A stretch of 64,000 bases of DNA from Streptomyces sclerotialus (GTDB taxonomy: Bacteria; Actinomycetota; Actinomycetes; Streptomycetales; Streptomycetaceae), in the NCBI RefSeq assembly GCF_040907265.1, contig NZ_JBFOHP010000002.1, positions 6,386,001 through 6,450,000 of the forward strand. The letters run 5' to 3'. The notes beneath the pieces are model-generated. The model did no database searches and was not told the DNA's origin. It saw nothing but the letters and a program-made list of their open reading frames with translations. Below are positions 20,286 through 29,240 of the stretch, piece by piece. The stretch's first letter is position 1, and the number at the start of each line of letters is the position of its first letter. The translations under genes were made by a program, and so were the position numbers.

Positions 20286-21220
20286 CAAGCACCGCCTCCC
20301 GCCGCCCCGCAGGCCTCGGCGGCGTGGTCGTCGCCACCGCGCTCCCGTACCGCGAGGACCCCGCAGCGCCCGCCGGCCTCGCGGTCGACCTGGACCGCTA
20401 CGCCGAGCACTGCCGCTGGCTGCTGGACAGCGGCTGCGACGGCATCGGCCCGAACGGCTCCCTGGGCGAGTACTCCTCCCTCACGGACGCCGAGCGCCGC
20501 GCGGTCGCCCGGACGGCGGTGGAAGCGGCGAACGGGGACGGCACCGTCATCGTCGGCGTGCACGGCGCCGGCAGCCACCAGGCCCGCCACTGGGCCGAGC
20601 TGGCAGCCGAGGACGGCGCCGACGGCGTCCTCTGCCTGCCGCCGACGATGTACCGCGCCAACCCCGGCGAAGTCCTCGCCCACTTCGAGGCGGTGGCCGC
20701 CGTAGGCCTCCCCGTCATGGTCTACAACAACCCCACAGACACCAAGGTCGACCTCACCCCACAACTCCTCGCCGAAATCGCCCGGATCGACAACGTCGTA
20801 GCGGTCAAGGAGTTCTCCGGCGACGTCCGCCGCGTACTGGAGATCAAGGAACAAACACCGAAACTCGACGTCATCAGCGGCGCGGACGACGTCGTCCTGG
20901 AGAGCCTGCTGATGGGTGCCGTCGGCTGGTTCGCCGGCTTCCCGAACGTCTTCCCCGCCGAATCGGCGAAGCTCTACGCCCTCGCCAGGGCCGGTCACCT
21001 GGCGGAGGCCAAGGCCCTGTACGAGCCGCTGGTCGCCGCCTTCCGCTGGGACTCCCGCACCGAGTTCGTGCAGGCCATCAAGGCGGGCATGGACCAGGTC
21101 GGCCGGTACGGCGGCCCCTGCCGCCCACCGCGCGGCCCGCTCGTCCCCGAGCACCGCGCCCAGGTCCATGCCGACATGGCCCGCGCCATCACCGCCCTCG
21201 AGAAGCCGGCGGCCGCCTGA
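20282..21220 (+). CDS. 1-pyrroline-4-hydroxy-2-carboxylate deaminase (DapA family)
   Basis: This is a 312-residue TIM-barrel enzyme of the dihydrodipicolinate synthase family. The Schiff-base lysine is K176 in VAVKEFSG and the proton-relay tyrosine is Y148 in MVYNNP. The substrate loop reads GPNGSLGEYSSL instead of the GTTGE of true DapA, as in deaminases of hydroxyproline catabolism. It should release ammonia from the dehydrogenase product and yield alpha-ketoglutarate semialdehyde. It overlaps its neighbours by a few bases. The aldehyde dehydrogenase for the last step is not in this window. Confidence 0.85.
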   Translation: MTSTASRRPAGLGGVVVATALPYREDPAAPAGLAVDLDRYAEHCRWLLDSGCDGIGPNGSLGEYSSLTDAERRAVARTAVEAANGDGTVIVGVHGAGSHQARHWAELAAEDGADGVLCLPPTMYRANPGEVLAHFEAVAAVGLPVMVYNNPTDTKVDLTPQLLAEIARIDNVVAVKEFSGDVRRVLEIKEQTPKLDVISGADDVVLESLLMGAVGWFAGFPNVFPAESAKLYALARAGHLAEAKALYEPLVAAFRWDSRTEFVQAIKAGMDQVGRYGGPCRPPRGPLVPEHRAQVHADMARAITALEKPAAA

Positions 21221-22221
21221 TGCGCTCGATCCGCACCCTCAGCGCCGTCGACTCCCACACCGAGGGCATGCCCACCCGGGTGGTGACCGGCGGCGTAGCC
21301 CCTGTCCCGGGCGCCACCATGGCCGACCGCCGCCGGTACGCCGTGGAACACCTCGACGGCCTGCGCCGCTTCCTCGTCGACGAGCCGCGCGGCCATCCCG
21401 CGATGAGCGGCGCCCTGCTCCAGCCGCCCACCCGTCCCGACGCCGACTGGGGCGTCCTCTACCTCGAAGTCAGCGGCTTCCTGCCGATGTGCGGACACGG
21501 CACGATCGGTGTCGCCACCGTCCTGGTCGAGACCGGCATGGTCCCGGTCACCGAACCGGAGACCGTCGTCCGGCTGGACACCCCGGCCGGCCTCGTCGAG
21601 GCGCGGGTCAGGGTCCGCGACGGCGCCGCCGAGCAGGTCACCCTGCGCAACGTGGCCGCCTTCGCGCTCGAACAGGACGCCAAGGTGGACGTACCGGGCC
21701 TGGGCGAGGTCCGCTACGACATGGCGTACGGCGGCAACTTCTACGCGATCGTGGAACTGGCCGACATCGGCCTGCCCTTCGACCGGGCCCACAAGAACGA
21801 CATCCTGTCCGCAGGCCTGGCGATCATGCAGGCGGTCAACGACCAGAACCCGCCCACCCACCCCACTGACCCCCACATCTCCGGCTGCAAGCACGTCCAG
21901 TTCCTCGCCCCCGGCTCGGACGCCCGGCACTCACGCAACGCCATGGCCATCCACCCCGGCTGGTTCGACCGCTCCCCGTGCGGCACCGGTACCTCGGCGC
22001 GGATGGCGCAACTGCACGCCCGAGGCGAACTCCCTCTCCACGCTGAGTTCGTGAACGAGTCATTCATCGGCACGCGCTTCACGGGCCGGCTCGTCGGCAC
22101 CACGGAAGTAGGCGAACTACCCGCCGTCCTCCCGGAGTTCACGGGCCGCGCGTGGATCACCGCCATGGCGAATTACGTACTGGATCCGCGGGACCCCTTC
22201 CCCGAGGGGTTCGTCCTGTGA
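21220..22221 (+). CDS. 4-hydroxyproline 2-epimerase (proline racemase family)
   Basis: This is a 333-residue enzyme converting trans-4-hydroxy-L-proline to cis-4-hydroxy-D-proline, the first step of the pathway. Both catalytic cysteines are present, C91 in MCGHGT and C254 in PCGTGT. This makes an epimerase, not a dehydratase with threonine in the first place. The TGATG overlap couples it to the deaminase. It is the last gene of the operon; a strong hairpin follows 53 bp downstream. Confidence 0.9.
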   Translation: MRSIRTLSAVDSHTEGMPTRVVTGGVAPVPGATMADRRRYAVEHLDGLRRFLVDEPRGHPAMSGALLQPPTRPDADWGVLYLEVSGFLPMCGHGTIGVATVLVETGMVPVTEPETVVRLDTPAGLVEARVRVRDGAAEQVTLRNVAAFALEQDAKVDVPGLGEVRYDMAYGGNFYAIVELADIGLPFDRAHKNDILSAGLAIMQAVNDQNPPTHPTDPHISGCKHVQFLAPGSDARHSRNAMAIHPGWFDRSPCGTGTSARMAQLHARGELPLHAEFVNESFIGTRFTGRLVGTTEVGELPAVLPEFTGRAWITAMANYVLDPRDPFPEGFVL

Positions 22222-22274
22222 CGCGCGGTGCCGCTGCGCGGGGCTTGGCGTTACGGGGACGGGCCTCCGCGGCA

Positions 22275-22311
22275 GGGGGTCCGGACGTAAAGCGAAGCAG
22301 TCCGGACCCCC
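22275..22311 (+). terminator. terminator of the hydroxyproline operon
   Basis: GGGGGTCCGGAC and GTCCGGACCCCC form a perfect 12-bp stem around a 13-base loop. No T-tract follows, as is common in Streptomyces. Confidence 0.7.
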
Positions 22312-22463
22312 TACCGCTCCGGCCCGTCCCCTCCCGTCGGTGGTGGGTGGAAAGACGGGCCGTCGGGGTGGCGGCCCCGCCCAACGAGCCGCCCGCGTGT
22401 ACGTCAATCAACGGGCCCCACCGGGGCGCGGCCCTTCCAGCGACGGGAGGGGACGGGGGCGGA

Positions 22464-22566
22464 GGGGTGGGGTCCTGGACGACTGCCCGTGATGTGTGGC
22501 CCAACGGGGGAGGGAGGGGCGACGGCGCCGCACGGGCCGTAAATCATGGGTCCAGGACCCCACCCC
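22464..22566. repeat. long nested inverted repeat between convergent genes
   Basis: A perfect 17-bp stem (22464-22480 with 22550-22566) encloses a 69-base loop. The loop itself contains a second pair, GCCCGTG and CACGGGC. It occupies the 395-bp gap between the epimerase (+) and the zinc-ribbon protein (-). No gene is seen in the gap. It may be a bidirectional terminator or a structured RNA. Confidence 0.65.
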
Positions 22567-22616
22567 GCAGCCCCCGGCCCCGCCACCACGACGCAACCGA
22601 GGCCGCCCCCCCCCGA

Positions 22617-23339
22617 TCACGGTCCGTTCCGGATCAACTCATCCGCCGCATCGTTCACCGGCTGCGGCGTACCCGTGAGATCCATGACGAACAGCGGCAA
22701 GTGCAGCGCATCCGCGCGGGCCCGGGCATCCTGGGCGTACCCCGCCAGCGAGAAGAACACCGCGAGCGCGGAGTCGTTGAGCCCGTTCAGCCACACCGTC
22801 TCGATCTCCCGCAGCCGCGTCGGCCGCGTGGTCGGATCGACCTGTGCCACCAGCCCGCTGCCGCGCACGTCCACCCCCGACGAGCTGCGCTCCGGAGCCC
22901 GTACGAGCTCGGTGAAGCCCAGCCACTTCAGGTACTGCACGGCGGCGGTGACGCAGTCCCGGGCCGTCCGTATCGTCACGGGCCGGAAGGCGGGCCGCAG
23001 TACGGCCGGCCGCACGGGGGAGCGGTAGCGCTGCGCCGCACGCCCGGGCGGGATGGTCTCCGGTGCCGGCGGGCCCGGCGCCGGCACCACCGGAACCCGG
23101 ACGACCGTGCCGCAGGCGCACGCCGACTCCGGTGCCGGCCACTCGTCCAGCCGGCCGCAGGACTCGCACCGTACCTCGACCCAGGAGCTCTGCCAGGTGC
23201 GGTGCTGGATCTCCACGGGCACCCCGCCGCGCAGCACGGGCATGGTCAGCGGCGCCCCGCAGGCACACGGGAAGGTGGGCGGCGTGAAGGCGTTCTCGCG
23301 GCGGCACGTAGGGCAGCGCACCGGCACGCTGTCGGCCAT
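22617..23339 (-). CDS. zinc-ribbon protein with Mrr-like restriction endonuclease fold
   Basis: The 240-residue product has four CxxC/CxC zinc-ribbon elements in the first 80 residues (CPTCRR, CACGAP, CESCGR, CACGTV). Its C-terminal domain (about 125-240) reads like Mrr-type endonucleases: TARDCVTAAVQYLKWLGF, then GVDVRGSGLVAQVD, then ALAVFFSLAGYAQDARARAD and LFVMDL. The expected D...QxK metal site ends in aspartate (QVD) instead of lysine. It may therefore bind DNA without cutting, or use another residue. ATG 23339 follows GGGAG; a start ten codons upstream is also possible. Confidence 0.65.
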   Translation of the reverse strand: MADSVPVRCPTCRRENAFTPPTFPCACGAPLTMPVLRGGVPVEIQHRTWQSSWVEVRCESCGRLDEWPAPESACACGTVVRVPVVPAPGPPAPETIPPGRAAQRYRSPVRPAVLRPAFRPVTIRTARDCVTAAVQYLKWLGFTELVRAPERSSSGVDVRGSGLVAQVDPTTRPTRLREIETVWLNGLNDSALAVFFSLAGYAQDARARADALHLPLFVMDLTGTPQPVNDAADELIRNGP

Positions 23340-23841
23340 GTTCGGCTCCCGGCGGGTTGGTCGGTCCATCACCGTCCATGGTCCCCCGGAACACGTCGTT
23401 CGCGCGGCGAAACGCGACGAGAAAGACACAGTGCCCGGCACCTCCGTGACCGTACGGAGGCGCCGGGCGCTGCGGGTGGTTCCCGCCCGGTGGCACGGGT
23501 TACAGGCGCGACAGGACACGCGCCACCGGACGGAGTCTGTGAGGAGGGGTAGCTGGGGACGGGGTGCTCCGCGGTGCGGGGGAGAGGACGCGTCCTTCCC
23601 TATGAGACGCGCCCGTACCACCGCACTGGCTTCTCCCGTTGCACCGCGGAGCCACCGTCGGCCGGCGGCCGTGGCCGCCGGCCGGTCCGTACCGCCCGGC
23701 CACCCCTCAACGGGCCGGACGGTACGGACGCGCAAGGTTGCTGACCTCCCGTCAGCCCTCACGCAGCTTGTCGGACCGGTACCGGTCCTCAGGGACCCTT
23801 ACGGGCCCTTACGGGCCCTCACGGGCCCTTCCGGACCGTTG
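23340..23841. other. 500-bp gap with several palindromes, no gene seen
   Basis: No convincing gene lies between the zinc-ribbon gene and catalase. The gap holds a 12-bp perfect hairpin (23659-23684, CGGCCGGCGGCC with a GT loop), a 16-bp perfect palindrome GGACCGGTACCGGTCC (23773-23788), and three tandem ten-base units of the form TYACGGGCCC at about 23799-23828. The last two lie just behind the catalase stop and may end its transcript. Confidence 0.55.
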
Positions 23842-25314
23842 TCAGTCCTCCCGCAGCTCGCGGACCTTGGCCTCCACACGCTTGCCGTAGTCCTGGTCGG
23901 CCGCGCTGAAGTGCGCGATCATCTTCTCGATGACGTCGTCGCGGGAGACCTGCGAGAGCCCGCCGGCGATGTTCGCCACCAGCCGCTGCTTCTCCTCCTC
24001 CGACATCAGCCGGTAGAGCTCGCCGGCCTGGAAGAAGTCGTCGTCCTTGGTGTGCTGCGGCGCCTCGTGGGTGCCGGTGTGGCCGGTGACCGCGAACGGG
24101 GCGGACAGCGCATCGTTCGTCTGGACCGGGCCGTCGTAGCTGTTCGGCTCGTAGTTCTTGGCGTGCCGGCCCTGGGAGTTGGACGCCATCAGGCCGTCGC
24201 GGCCGTAGTTGTTGGCGACGGTCGCCTTGGGGGCGTTGACCGGCAGCTGGGTGTGGTTGACGCCCAGGCGGTAGCGCTGCGCGTCGGCGTAGGCGAAGAG
24301 CCGGCCCTGGAGCATCTTGTCGGGGGACGGGCCGATGCCGGGCACGAAGTTGTTCGGCGAGAACGCGGACTGCTCGACCTCGGCGAAGACGTTGTCCGGG
24401 TTGCGGTCCAGGACCATCCGGCCGACGCGCTGCAGCGGGTAGTCCTTGTGCGGCCACACCTTGGTGAGGTCGAACGGGTTGAAGCGGTAGTCCGCCGCCT
24501 CGGCCGCCGGCATGATCTGCACGTACAGCGTCCAGGACGGGTACACGCCGCGCTCGATGGACTGGAGCAGGTCGGTCTGGTGGCTGTTGGGGTCCTTGCC
24601 GGACAGCTCGGCGCCCTGGTCGGCGTCCAGGCAGCGGATGCCCTGGTTGGTCTTGAAGTGGTACTTGACGAAGAACTGCTCGCCCTTGGCGTTGGTCCAC
24701 TGGTACGTGTGCGAACCGAAGCCGTGCATGTGGCGGTAGGACGCGGGGATGCCGCGGTCGCCCATCAGCCAGGTGATCTGGTGGGTCGCCTCGGGGGAGT
24801 GCGCCCAGAAGTCCCAGACGTTGTCCGGCTCCTGCTTGCCCGTGAAGGGGTCGCGCTTCTGGGAGTGGATGAAGTCGGGGAACTTCAGCGGGTCCTTGAT
24901 GAAGAACACCGGGGTGTTGTTGCCGACGAGGTCGTAGTTGCCCTCCTCGGTGTAGAACTTGACCGCGAAGCCGCGCGGGTCACGCGCGGCGTCCGGGCCG
25001 CCGAGGTTGTCGGCGACGGTCGAGAAGCGGATGAACAGCTCGGTCCGCTTGCCGATGGTGTTGAGGAAGTCGGCGCGGGTGAAGCCGGTGACGTCGTCGG
25101 TCACCTCGAAGTAGCCGTAGGCGCCGGAACCGCGGGCGTGCACCACACGCTCCGGGATGCGCTCCCGGTTGAAGCGGGCGAGCTTCTCGATGAGGTGCTG
25201 GTCCTGCAGGACGATCGGGCCACCGACGCCGGCGGTGGCGGAGTTCTGGTTGTCGGCGACGGGGGCGCCCGACTCCGTGGTGAGTGTGCGCGCCGTCAGC
25301 GTGGGCTTCGACAT
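23842..25314 (-). CDS. katA: monofunctional haem catalase
   Basis: This is a clade-3-size (490 aa) catalase that breaks H2O2 into water and oxygen. The catalytic histidine is H59 in RVVHARG, the distal asparagine is in VGNNTPVFF (about 131-139), and the haem-ligand tyrosine is Y342 in [17 protein letters not shown] 25314 follows GGAAGG; the open frame continues upstream but without catalase-like sequence. Its promoter carries the same 17-bp palindrome as the uricase operon (25387-25403). This suggests it serves to detoxify H2O2 from urate oxidation. No FurA/CatR-type regulator gene is adjacent. Confidence 0.95.
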   Translation of the reverse strand: MSKPTLTARTLTTESGAPVADNQNSATAGVGGPIVLQDQHLIEKLARFNRERIPERVVHARGSGAYGYFEVTDDVTGFTRADFLNTIGKRTELFIRFSTVADNLGGPDAARDPRGFAVKFYTEEGNYDLVGNNTPVFFIKDPLKFPDFIHSQKRDPFTGKQEPDNVWDFWAHSPEATHQITWLMGDRGIPASYRHMHGFGSHTYQWTNAKGEQFFVKYHFKTNQGIRCLDADQGAELSGKDPNSHQTDLLQSIERGVYPSWTLYVQIMPAAEAADYRFNPFDLTKVWPHKDYPLQRVGRMVLDRNPDNVFAEVEQSAFSPNNFVPGIGPSPDKMLQGRLFAYADAQRYRLGVNHTQLPVNAPKATVANNYGRDGLMASNSQGRHAKNYEPNSYDGPVQTNDALSAPFAVTGHTGTHEAPQHTKDDDFFQAGELYRLMSEEEKQRLVANIAGGLSQVSRDDVIEKMIAHFSAADQDYGKRVEAKVRELRED

Positions 25315-25386
25315 GGTGACCTTCCGTACGAAGAGCGCGGAAGCCGACTTCCGCATGTTGGAGCGTATGGAGGGCTCCAACCAAAC

Positions 25387-25403
25387 GTCAACAGTTTGTT
25401 GAA
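25387..25403 (-). promoter_or_regulatory. AllR-type operator overlapping the catalase promoter
   Basis: On the minus strand this reads TTCAAC-AAACT-GTTGAC. It includes the TTGACG -35 box, followed 16-17 bp on by a CATACG/ATACGC -10-like sequence. It differs at one base of 17 from the site before the uricase operon, and at two from the allantoinase site read on the minus strand. Confidence 0.75.
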
Positions 25404-25519
25404 AACTTGCTGGGGTCCTTCTACCACCGCACGGAGCGGCCGGAAAAGGGTCCCGGCGGCGGCACCTGGGCGCGACAGGACAGGTGTCGGCGCCGCCGCC
25501 GGAGTCTGTGTGCGAGGCG

Positions 25520-27037
25520 TCAGGCCTCGGGCGCGGCCAGGACGGTGACCAGCGCCGGGCGCCGCGTGGAGACGGTCTCCTTGCGGGCCCACGCCAGTGC
25601 CGAGCGCAGGTCCTCCCGGCCGGTGACCCGGCGCCCCGAGCAGCCGTACGCCTCGGCGATGCGCACGGTGTCCGGACCGCGCTCGTCCCGGCCGAGCAGC
25701 AGCTGCACGTACGGCACTCCGTACTCCGCCGCGACCGCCAACTCGTCGGACGGGGACGGCAGTCCGTCACCCGCGCCGATGCCGACCACCACGGCGTCCG
25801 GTGCCACGGCGGCCAGCGCGGCCCGGGCCCCGAGCGCGGCGGGGATCTCCCAGCCCGGCGGTCCGCCGCGGCCCCGGAGCAGCAGCCGCCGCGGTCGGCG
25901 GACCGGTAACCGCGCGCCGCCCCACTCCGCGTACACCTCCTCCGTGAGGACGAAGCAGGTGTCGGGGTCCGTACCGAAGACCGCGTCGATCTCCGCGTGC
26001 ACCCGCGCGGCCGGGATCGGGCCACCGCCCGGCCCCTCCGCCCGGACCGCGGCCCCGGCGGGTCCGGCGGGCCCGGCCCAGGAGCGGGAGCGCCGCCGCG
26101 TGCCCGCACGGGCCGCGCCGAGCAGCGCCTCCAGGAACAGCCGCGCGTCGGCGACGATCCCGAGTCCTGACGTGCCGTACCCGCCGAGCGCCGACGGGTC
26201 GGCGTCCACCTGGACCACCGTCCGCACCCCCGCGAGGAGGCCGGCGCTCCGTCCGGTGCCGATCGCGAGCACGCAGTCCGCCGCCTCCAGCGCCCGGTCC
26301 GCCGCGGGGCTCCCGAGGGTCCCCACGTAGCAGCCGTGCCCGTCGCCCGCGCAGCCGCGGCCCCTGGGGGTGTCGGCGAACGGTGTCCGCAGCCACTCCG
26401 CCAGCGCGCACAGCGCGGTGCCGGCCCCTGACTCCGGCACCCCGCCGCCCGCCAGCAGCAGCGGCCGGCGCGCGGCCGGCAGCAGCTCCAGCACGGCTGC
26501 CACCTGCGCCGGCCGGGGCGCGCCGCTCCGTACCGGCAGTGGTGCGCCGGCCGCCGGTCCGCCGGCGACGTCGGCCTCGGCCGCTTCCGCCGACAGCTCC
26601 ACCAGGACCGGTCCCGGCCGCCCCTCGCGGGCCGTACGGAACGCCTCGCGCAGCGCCCAGGGCAGGCGGGCGGGCGAGGCGGCCCGCAGGACCCGCTTGG
26701 TCACCGGCCGGGCCGGTCCGGCGGAGCCGGGGCCCGCGGCGAGGCAGACCAGCGGTACGCCGTCGGCACGCGCGGTGTGCAGGCCGGGCACCAGTCCGGG
26801 CCCGGACGCCGCGCCCGCGACGACCACTCCGGTCCGGCCGCCCGTACGGGCCCAGCCGTCGGCCATGTGCACGGCGGACTGGGGGAGCCGGGCCGTCAGG
26901 CGGCCGATGCCGTCCGCCGCGAGCGCCGCGTAGAGCGGGTGGCCGGGCGCGTCCGGGCACCCGAAGGCGTGATCGGCACCCTCGTCCCGGACGATCCGAG
27001 CGGCCACCGCAGCGGCGGTCGTCGTCGGCATCGGCAT
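25520..27037 (-). CDS. degenerate glyoxylate carboligase-like ThDP-enzyme homologue
   Basis: This 505-residue protein resembles glyoxylate carboligase (Gcl, ~590 aa) along its length. Shared features are a PLP/ThDP-fold N-terminus, [36 protein letters not shown] and [18 protein letters not shown]. The ThDP-Mg site is damaged: after GDG the usual NNAYLGLI segment and about 35 further residues are absent, replaced by GRDERG. The motif corresponding to RHVEGASHMAEGY reads [13 protein letters not shown]. It therefore probably cannot make tartronate semialdehyde. It sits just where gcl is expected, beside the glxR- and hyi-type genes. It may be a regulator or subunit derived from Gcl, or a decaying copy. 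Confidence 0.7.
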   Translation of the reverse strand: MPMPTTTAAAVAARIVRDEGADHAFGCPDAPGHPLYAALAADGIGRLTARLPQSAVHMADGWARTGGRTGVVVAGAASGPGLVPGLHTARADGVPLVCLAAGPGSAGPARPVTKRVLRAASPARLPWALREAFRTAREGRPGPVLVELSAEAAEADVAGGPAAGAPLPVRSGAPRPAQVAAVLELLPAARRPLLLAGGGVPESGAGTALCALAEWLRTPFADTPRGRGCAGDGHGCYVGTLGSPAADRALEAADCVLAIGTGRSAGLLAGVRTVVQVDADPSALGGYGTSGLGIVADARLFLEALLGAARAGTRRRSRSWAGPAGPAGAAVRAEGPGGGPIPAARVHAEIDAVFGTDPDTCFVLTEEVYAEWGGARLPVRRPRRLLLRGRGGPPGWEIPAALGARAALAAVAPDAVVVGIGAGDGLPSPSDELAVAAEYGVPYVQLLLGRDERGPDTVRIAEAYGCSGRRVTGREDLRSALAWARKETVSTRRPALVTVLAAPEA

Positions 27038-27061
27038 CGGTCGCTCCCCCCGGCCCGTCCG

Positions 27062-27958
27062 TCAGTCCTTGACGGGCTGTCCGGAGAGGCGTTCGACGCC
27101 GCGGAGGAGGGCTGAGTGGTCCAGGCCGCCGTCGCCCTGGGCGCGCAGCGAGGCCACCAGGTTGGCGACGACCGCGCCGACGGGCAGGGCCGCGCCGACG
27201 TTGCGGGCGGCGTCGGTGACGATGCCCATGTCCTTGTGGTGCAGGTCGATGCGGAAGCCGGGCTGGAAGTCGCGGTTCTTGAAGTTGTCCTTCTTGCGGG
27301 TCAGGACGGTGGAGCCGGCCAGTCCCCCGTTGAGGACGTCCAGCGCGGCACCGAGGTCCACGCCGGACTTCTCCAGGAAGACCACGGCTTCGGCGCAGGC
27401 CTGGATGTTGACGGCGACGATGAGCTGGTTGGCGGCCTTGACGGTCTGGCCGGCGCCGTGCGGGCCGCACAGCACGATGGTCTTGCCCAGGGCCTCCAGC
27501 AGCGGCTTGGCGGCGTCGAAGTCGGCCTGCTCGCCGCCGACCATGATGGAGAGGACGGCCTCGATGGCGCCGGCCTCGCCGCCGGAGACGGGGGCGTCCA
27601 GGACGCGGAGGTTCTTCTCCGCCGCGGCGCGGGCGAGGTCGATGGAGGTCTGCGGGGTGATCGAGGACATGTCGATCAGCAGCGCGCCGGCCTTGGCGTT
27701 TTCCAGGATGCCGTCGGGGCCGTAGGCGACGGCCTCGACCTGCGGGGAGGCGGGGACCATGGTGACGACGACGTCGGCGTCCTTGACGGCCTCGGCGATG
27801 GAGGCGGCCGCGGTGCCGCCGGCCTTGGCGAGCCGGTCGAGCTTGTCCTGCTCCAGGGTGTAGCCGGTGACGGAGTAGCCGGCCTTGATCAGGTTCTCCG
27901 CCATCGGGGAGCCCATGATGCCCAGACCGATCCACGCGACCTTGGGGAGAGTACTCAC
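27062..27958 (-). CDS. glxR: 2-hydroxy-3-oxopropionate (tartronate semialdehyde) reductase
   Basis: This is a 298-residue member of the beta-hydroxyacid dehydrogenase family that reduces tartronate semialdehyde to glycerate. The NAD(P) motif is WIGLGIMGSPMA (9-20), the substrate motif is DAPVSGGEAGA (about 121-131), and the catalytic lysine is K174 in KAANQL. The GTG start follows GAAAGG. It forms an operon with hydroxypyruvate isomerase 25 bp upstream and the Gcl-like gene downstream. This is the standard glyoxylate-to-glycerate route. Confidence 0.9.
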   Translation of the reverse strand: MSTLPKVAWIGLGIMGSPMAENLIKAGYSVTGYTLEQDKLDRLAKAGGTAAASIAEAVKDADVVVTMVPASPQVEAVAYGPDGILENAKAGALLIDMSSITPQTSIDLARAAAEKNLRVLDAPVSGGEAGAIEAVLSIMVGGEQADFDAAKPLLEALGKTIVLCGPHGAGQTVKAANQLIVAVNIQACAEAVVFLEKSGVDLGAALDVLNGGLAGSTVLTRKKDNFKNRDFQPGFRIDLHHKDMGIVTDAARNVGAALPVGAVVANLVASLRAQGDGGLDHSALLRGVERLSGQPVKD

Positions 27959-27983
27959 GAGTGCTGCCTTTCGACGGTCGGGA

Positions 27984-28829
27984 TCAGTGCTGGTCAGCGG
28001 CGCGCAGCGGGGCGGGGAGCCACTCGAAGGCGCCGGCGCTCGGGCGGTCGCCGGGCTTGTACTCCAGGCCGACCCAGCCGTCGTAACCGGCCTTCTTCAG
28101 GCGGTTGACCAGGTCGGTGAAGTCCAGGTGGCCGGTGCCGGGCGCGCCGCGGCCGGGGTTGTCGGCGATCTGCACGTGCCCGGTCTTGTCCGTGTACGTG
28201 TCGATGACCTCGTTGAGGTCCTCGCCGTTCATGGCCAGGTGGTACAGGTCCATCAGGAACTTGGCGTTGCCCAGGCCCGTCGCCGCGTTGACCTTGTCGA
28301 CGACCTCGATGGCCTTGGGCGCCGAGACGATCGGGCAGCGCGGCGACTCGGGCCGGTTCAGCGCCTCGACCAGCAGGGTCGCGCCGATGGAGTCGGCGGC
28401 ACGCGCTGCCAGCGTGAGGTTGGCGAGGGCCACCTCGTCCTGGAGGGCCGGATCGACGCCCTCGATGCGGTTGCCGTAGAGCGCGTTGAGCGCCTTGCAG
28501 CCCATCGTGCGGGCGAACTCCACCGCCACGGGCACGTTGGCGCGGAACTTCTCGGACTCCTCGCCGGGCAGGGAGAGCGCGCCGCGGTCGGGCCCGGGCA
28601 GCTGCCCGGCGTAGAAGTTGAGGCCGACCAGCCGGGTACCGGCGTCGTTCAGCGCGTCCCGCAGCGCGTCCAGCTCGGCCTGGGCCGGCACCGGCGCGTC
28701 GACCCACGGCCACCACAGCTCGACCGCGGTGAAACCGGCGGCGGCCGCCGCGGCGGGCCGCTCCAGCAGCGGGAGCTCGGTGAAGAGGATCGACAGGTTG
28801 ACGTCGAAGCGCGTGTCGGTGAAGCCCAT
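27984..28829 (-). CDS. hyi: hydroxypyruvate isomerase
   Basis: This is a 281-residue TIM-barrel enzyme interconverting hydroxypyruvate and tartronate semialdehyde. The paired catalytic glutamates are E155 in LLVEALN and E256 in VGLEYKP, with metal ligands in MDLYHLAM and HVQIADNPGRGAPGTG. It is the first gene of the minus-strand glyoxylate unit. Its upstream region carries an imperfect palindrome TTCCGT-ATT-ACGAAA about 12-26 bp before the start, which is not of the TTCAAC type. The promoter may thus respond to a different signal or through looping. Confidence 0.9.
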   Translation of the reverse strand: MGFTDTRFDVNLSILFTELPLLERPAAAAAAGFTAVELWWPWVDAPVPAQAELDALRDALNDAGTRLVGLNFYAGQLPGPDRGALSLPGEESEKFRANVPVAVEFARTMGCKALNALYGNRIEGVDPALQDEVALANLTLAARAADSIGATLLVEALNRPESPRCPIVSAPKAIEVVDKVNAATGLGNAKFLMDLYHLAMNGEDLNEVIDTYTDKTGHVQIADNPGRGAPGTGHLDFTDLVNRLKKAGYDGWVGLEYKPGDRPSAGAFEWLPAPLRAADQH

Positions 28830-28964
28830 GCGGGGTAAGCGCCTTCCGTATTACGAAACTTTCTTTCTGCTTATTGGAAGACTGCCCCCGGAGGGAAAAG
28901 CTGTCAAGGGGTCTCCGGCGGCCGATTGTGGTGACCGGCGCGAGGTCGGCAGTAGGTTGACGGT

Positions 28965-29240
28965 GTGCGATTGAGAGTTGAGTTCACGACGGAACCGTTC
29001 GATCTGGACGAGGCCCCGGACCACGCCGTGGTGGCCCGCGAGGTCGTCACGGGCGCCGAGCTGGACGCCGTCGACGTCGGCCCCTTCGGCAACACCGCCG
29101 AGGGCGAGGCGGAGCGGGTGCTCACCGCGGTGGACGCGCTGCTGCGGCAGTCCCTGGCGGCCGGTGCCACCCGCGTCTCGCTCCAGGTCAACGTCGTCCC
29201 CGACGGCGCGGCCGGCGGCGGCGAGGAGGCGGAGCGGTGA
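28965..29240 (+). CDS. thiamine-binding-like (MTH1187/YkoF-fold) small protein
   Basis: This is a 91-residue protein. The pattern MRLRVEFTTEPFD ... FGNTAEGEAERVLTAVDALL ... GATRVSLQVNV follows the MTH1187/YkoF family, which is known to bind thiamine. The start is GTG 28965, giving the family N-terminus. It overlaps the next gene by 4 bp and is divergent from hydroxypyruvate isomerase. A thiamine-binding protein next to a Gcl-type ThDP enzyme locus is suggestive, but its function is unproven. Confidence 0.6.
   Translation: MRLRVEFTTEPFDLDEAPDHAVVAREVVTGAELDAVDVGPFGNTAEGEAERVLTAVDALLRQSLAAGATRVSLQVNVVPDGAAGGGEEAER

Noticed and set aside
22152..23552. 466-codon plus-strand frame over the epimerase end and the zinc-ribbon gene
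   Set aside because: It crosses two strong hairpins and has no recognisable domain; the minus-strand zinc-ribbon gene explains the coding signal.
28841..28855. TTCCGTATTACGAAA before hyi as a fifth AllR-type site
   Set aside because: Its arms do not match TTCAAC/GTTGAA, so I left it out of the regulon set.
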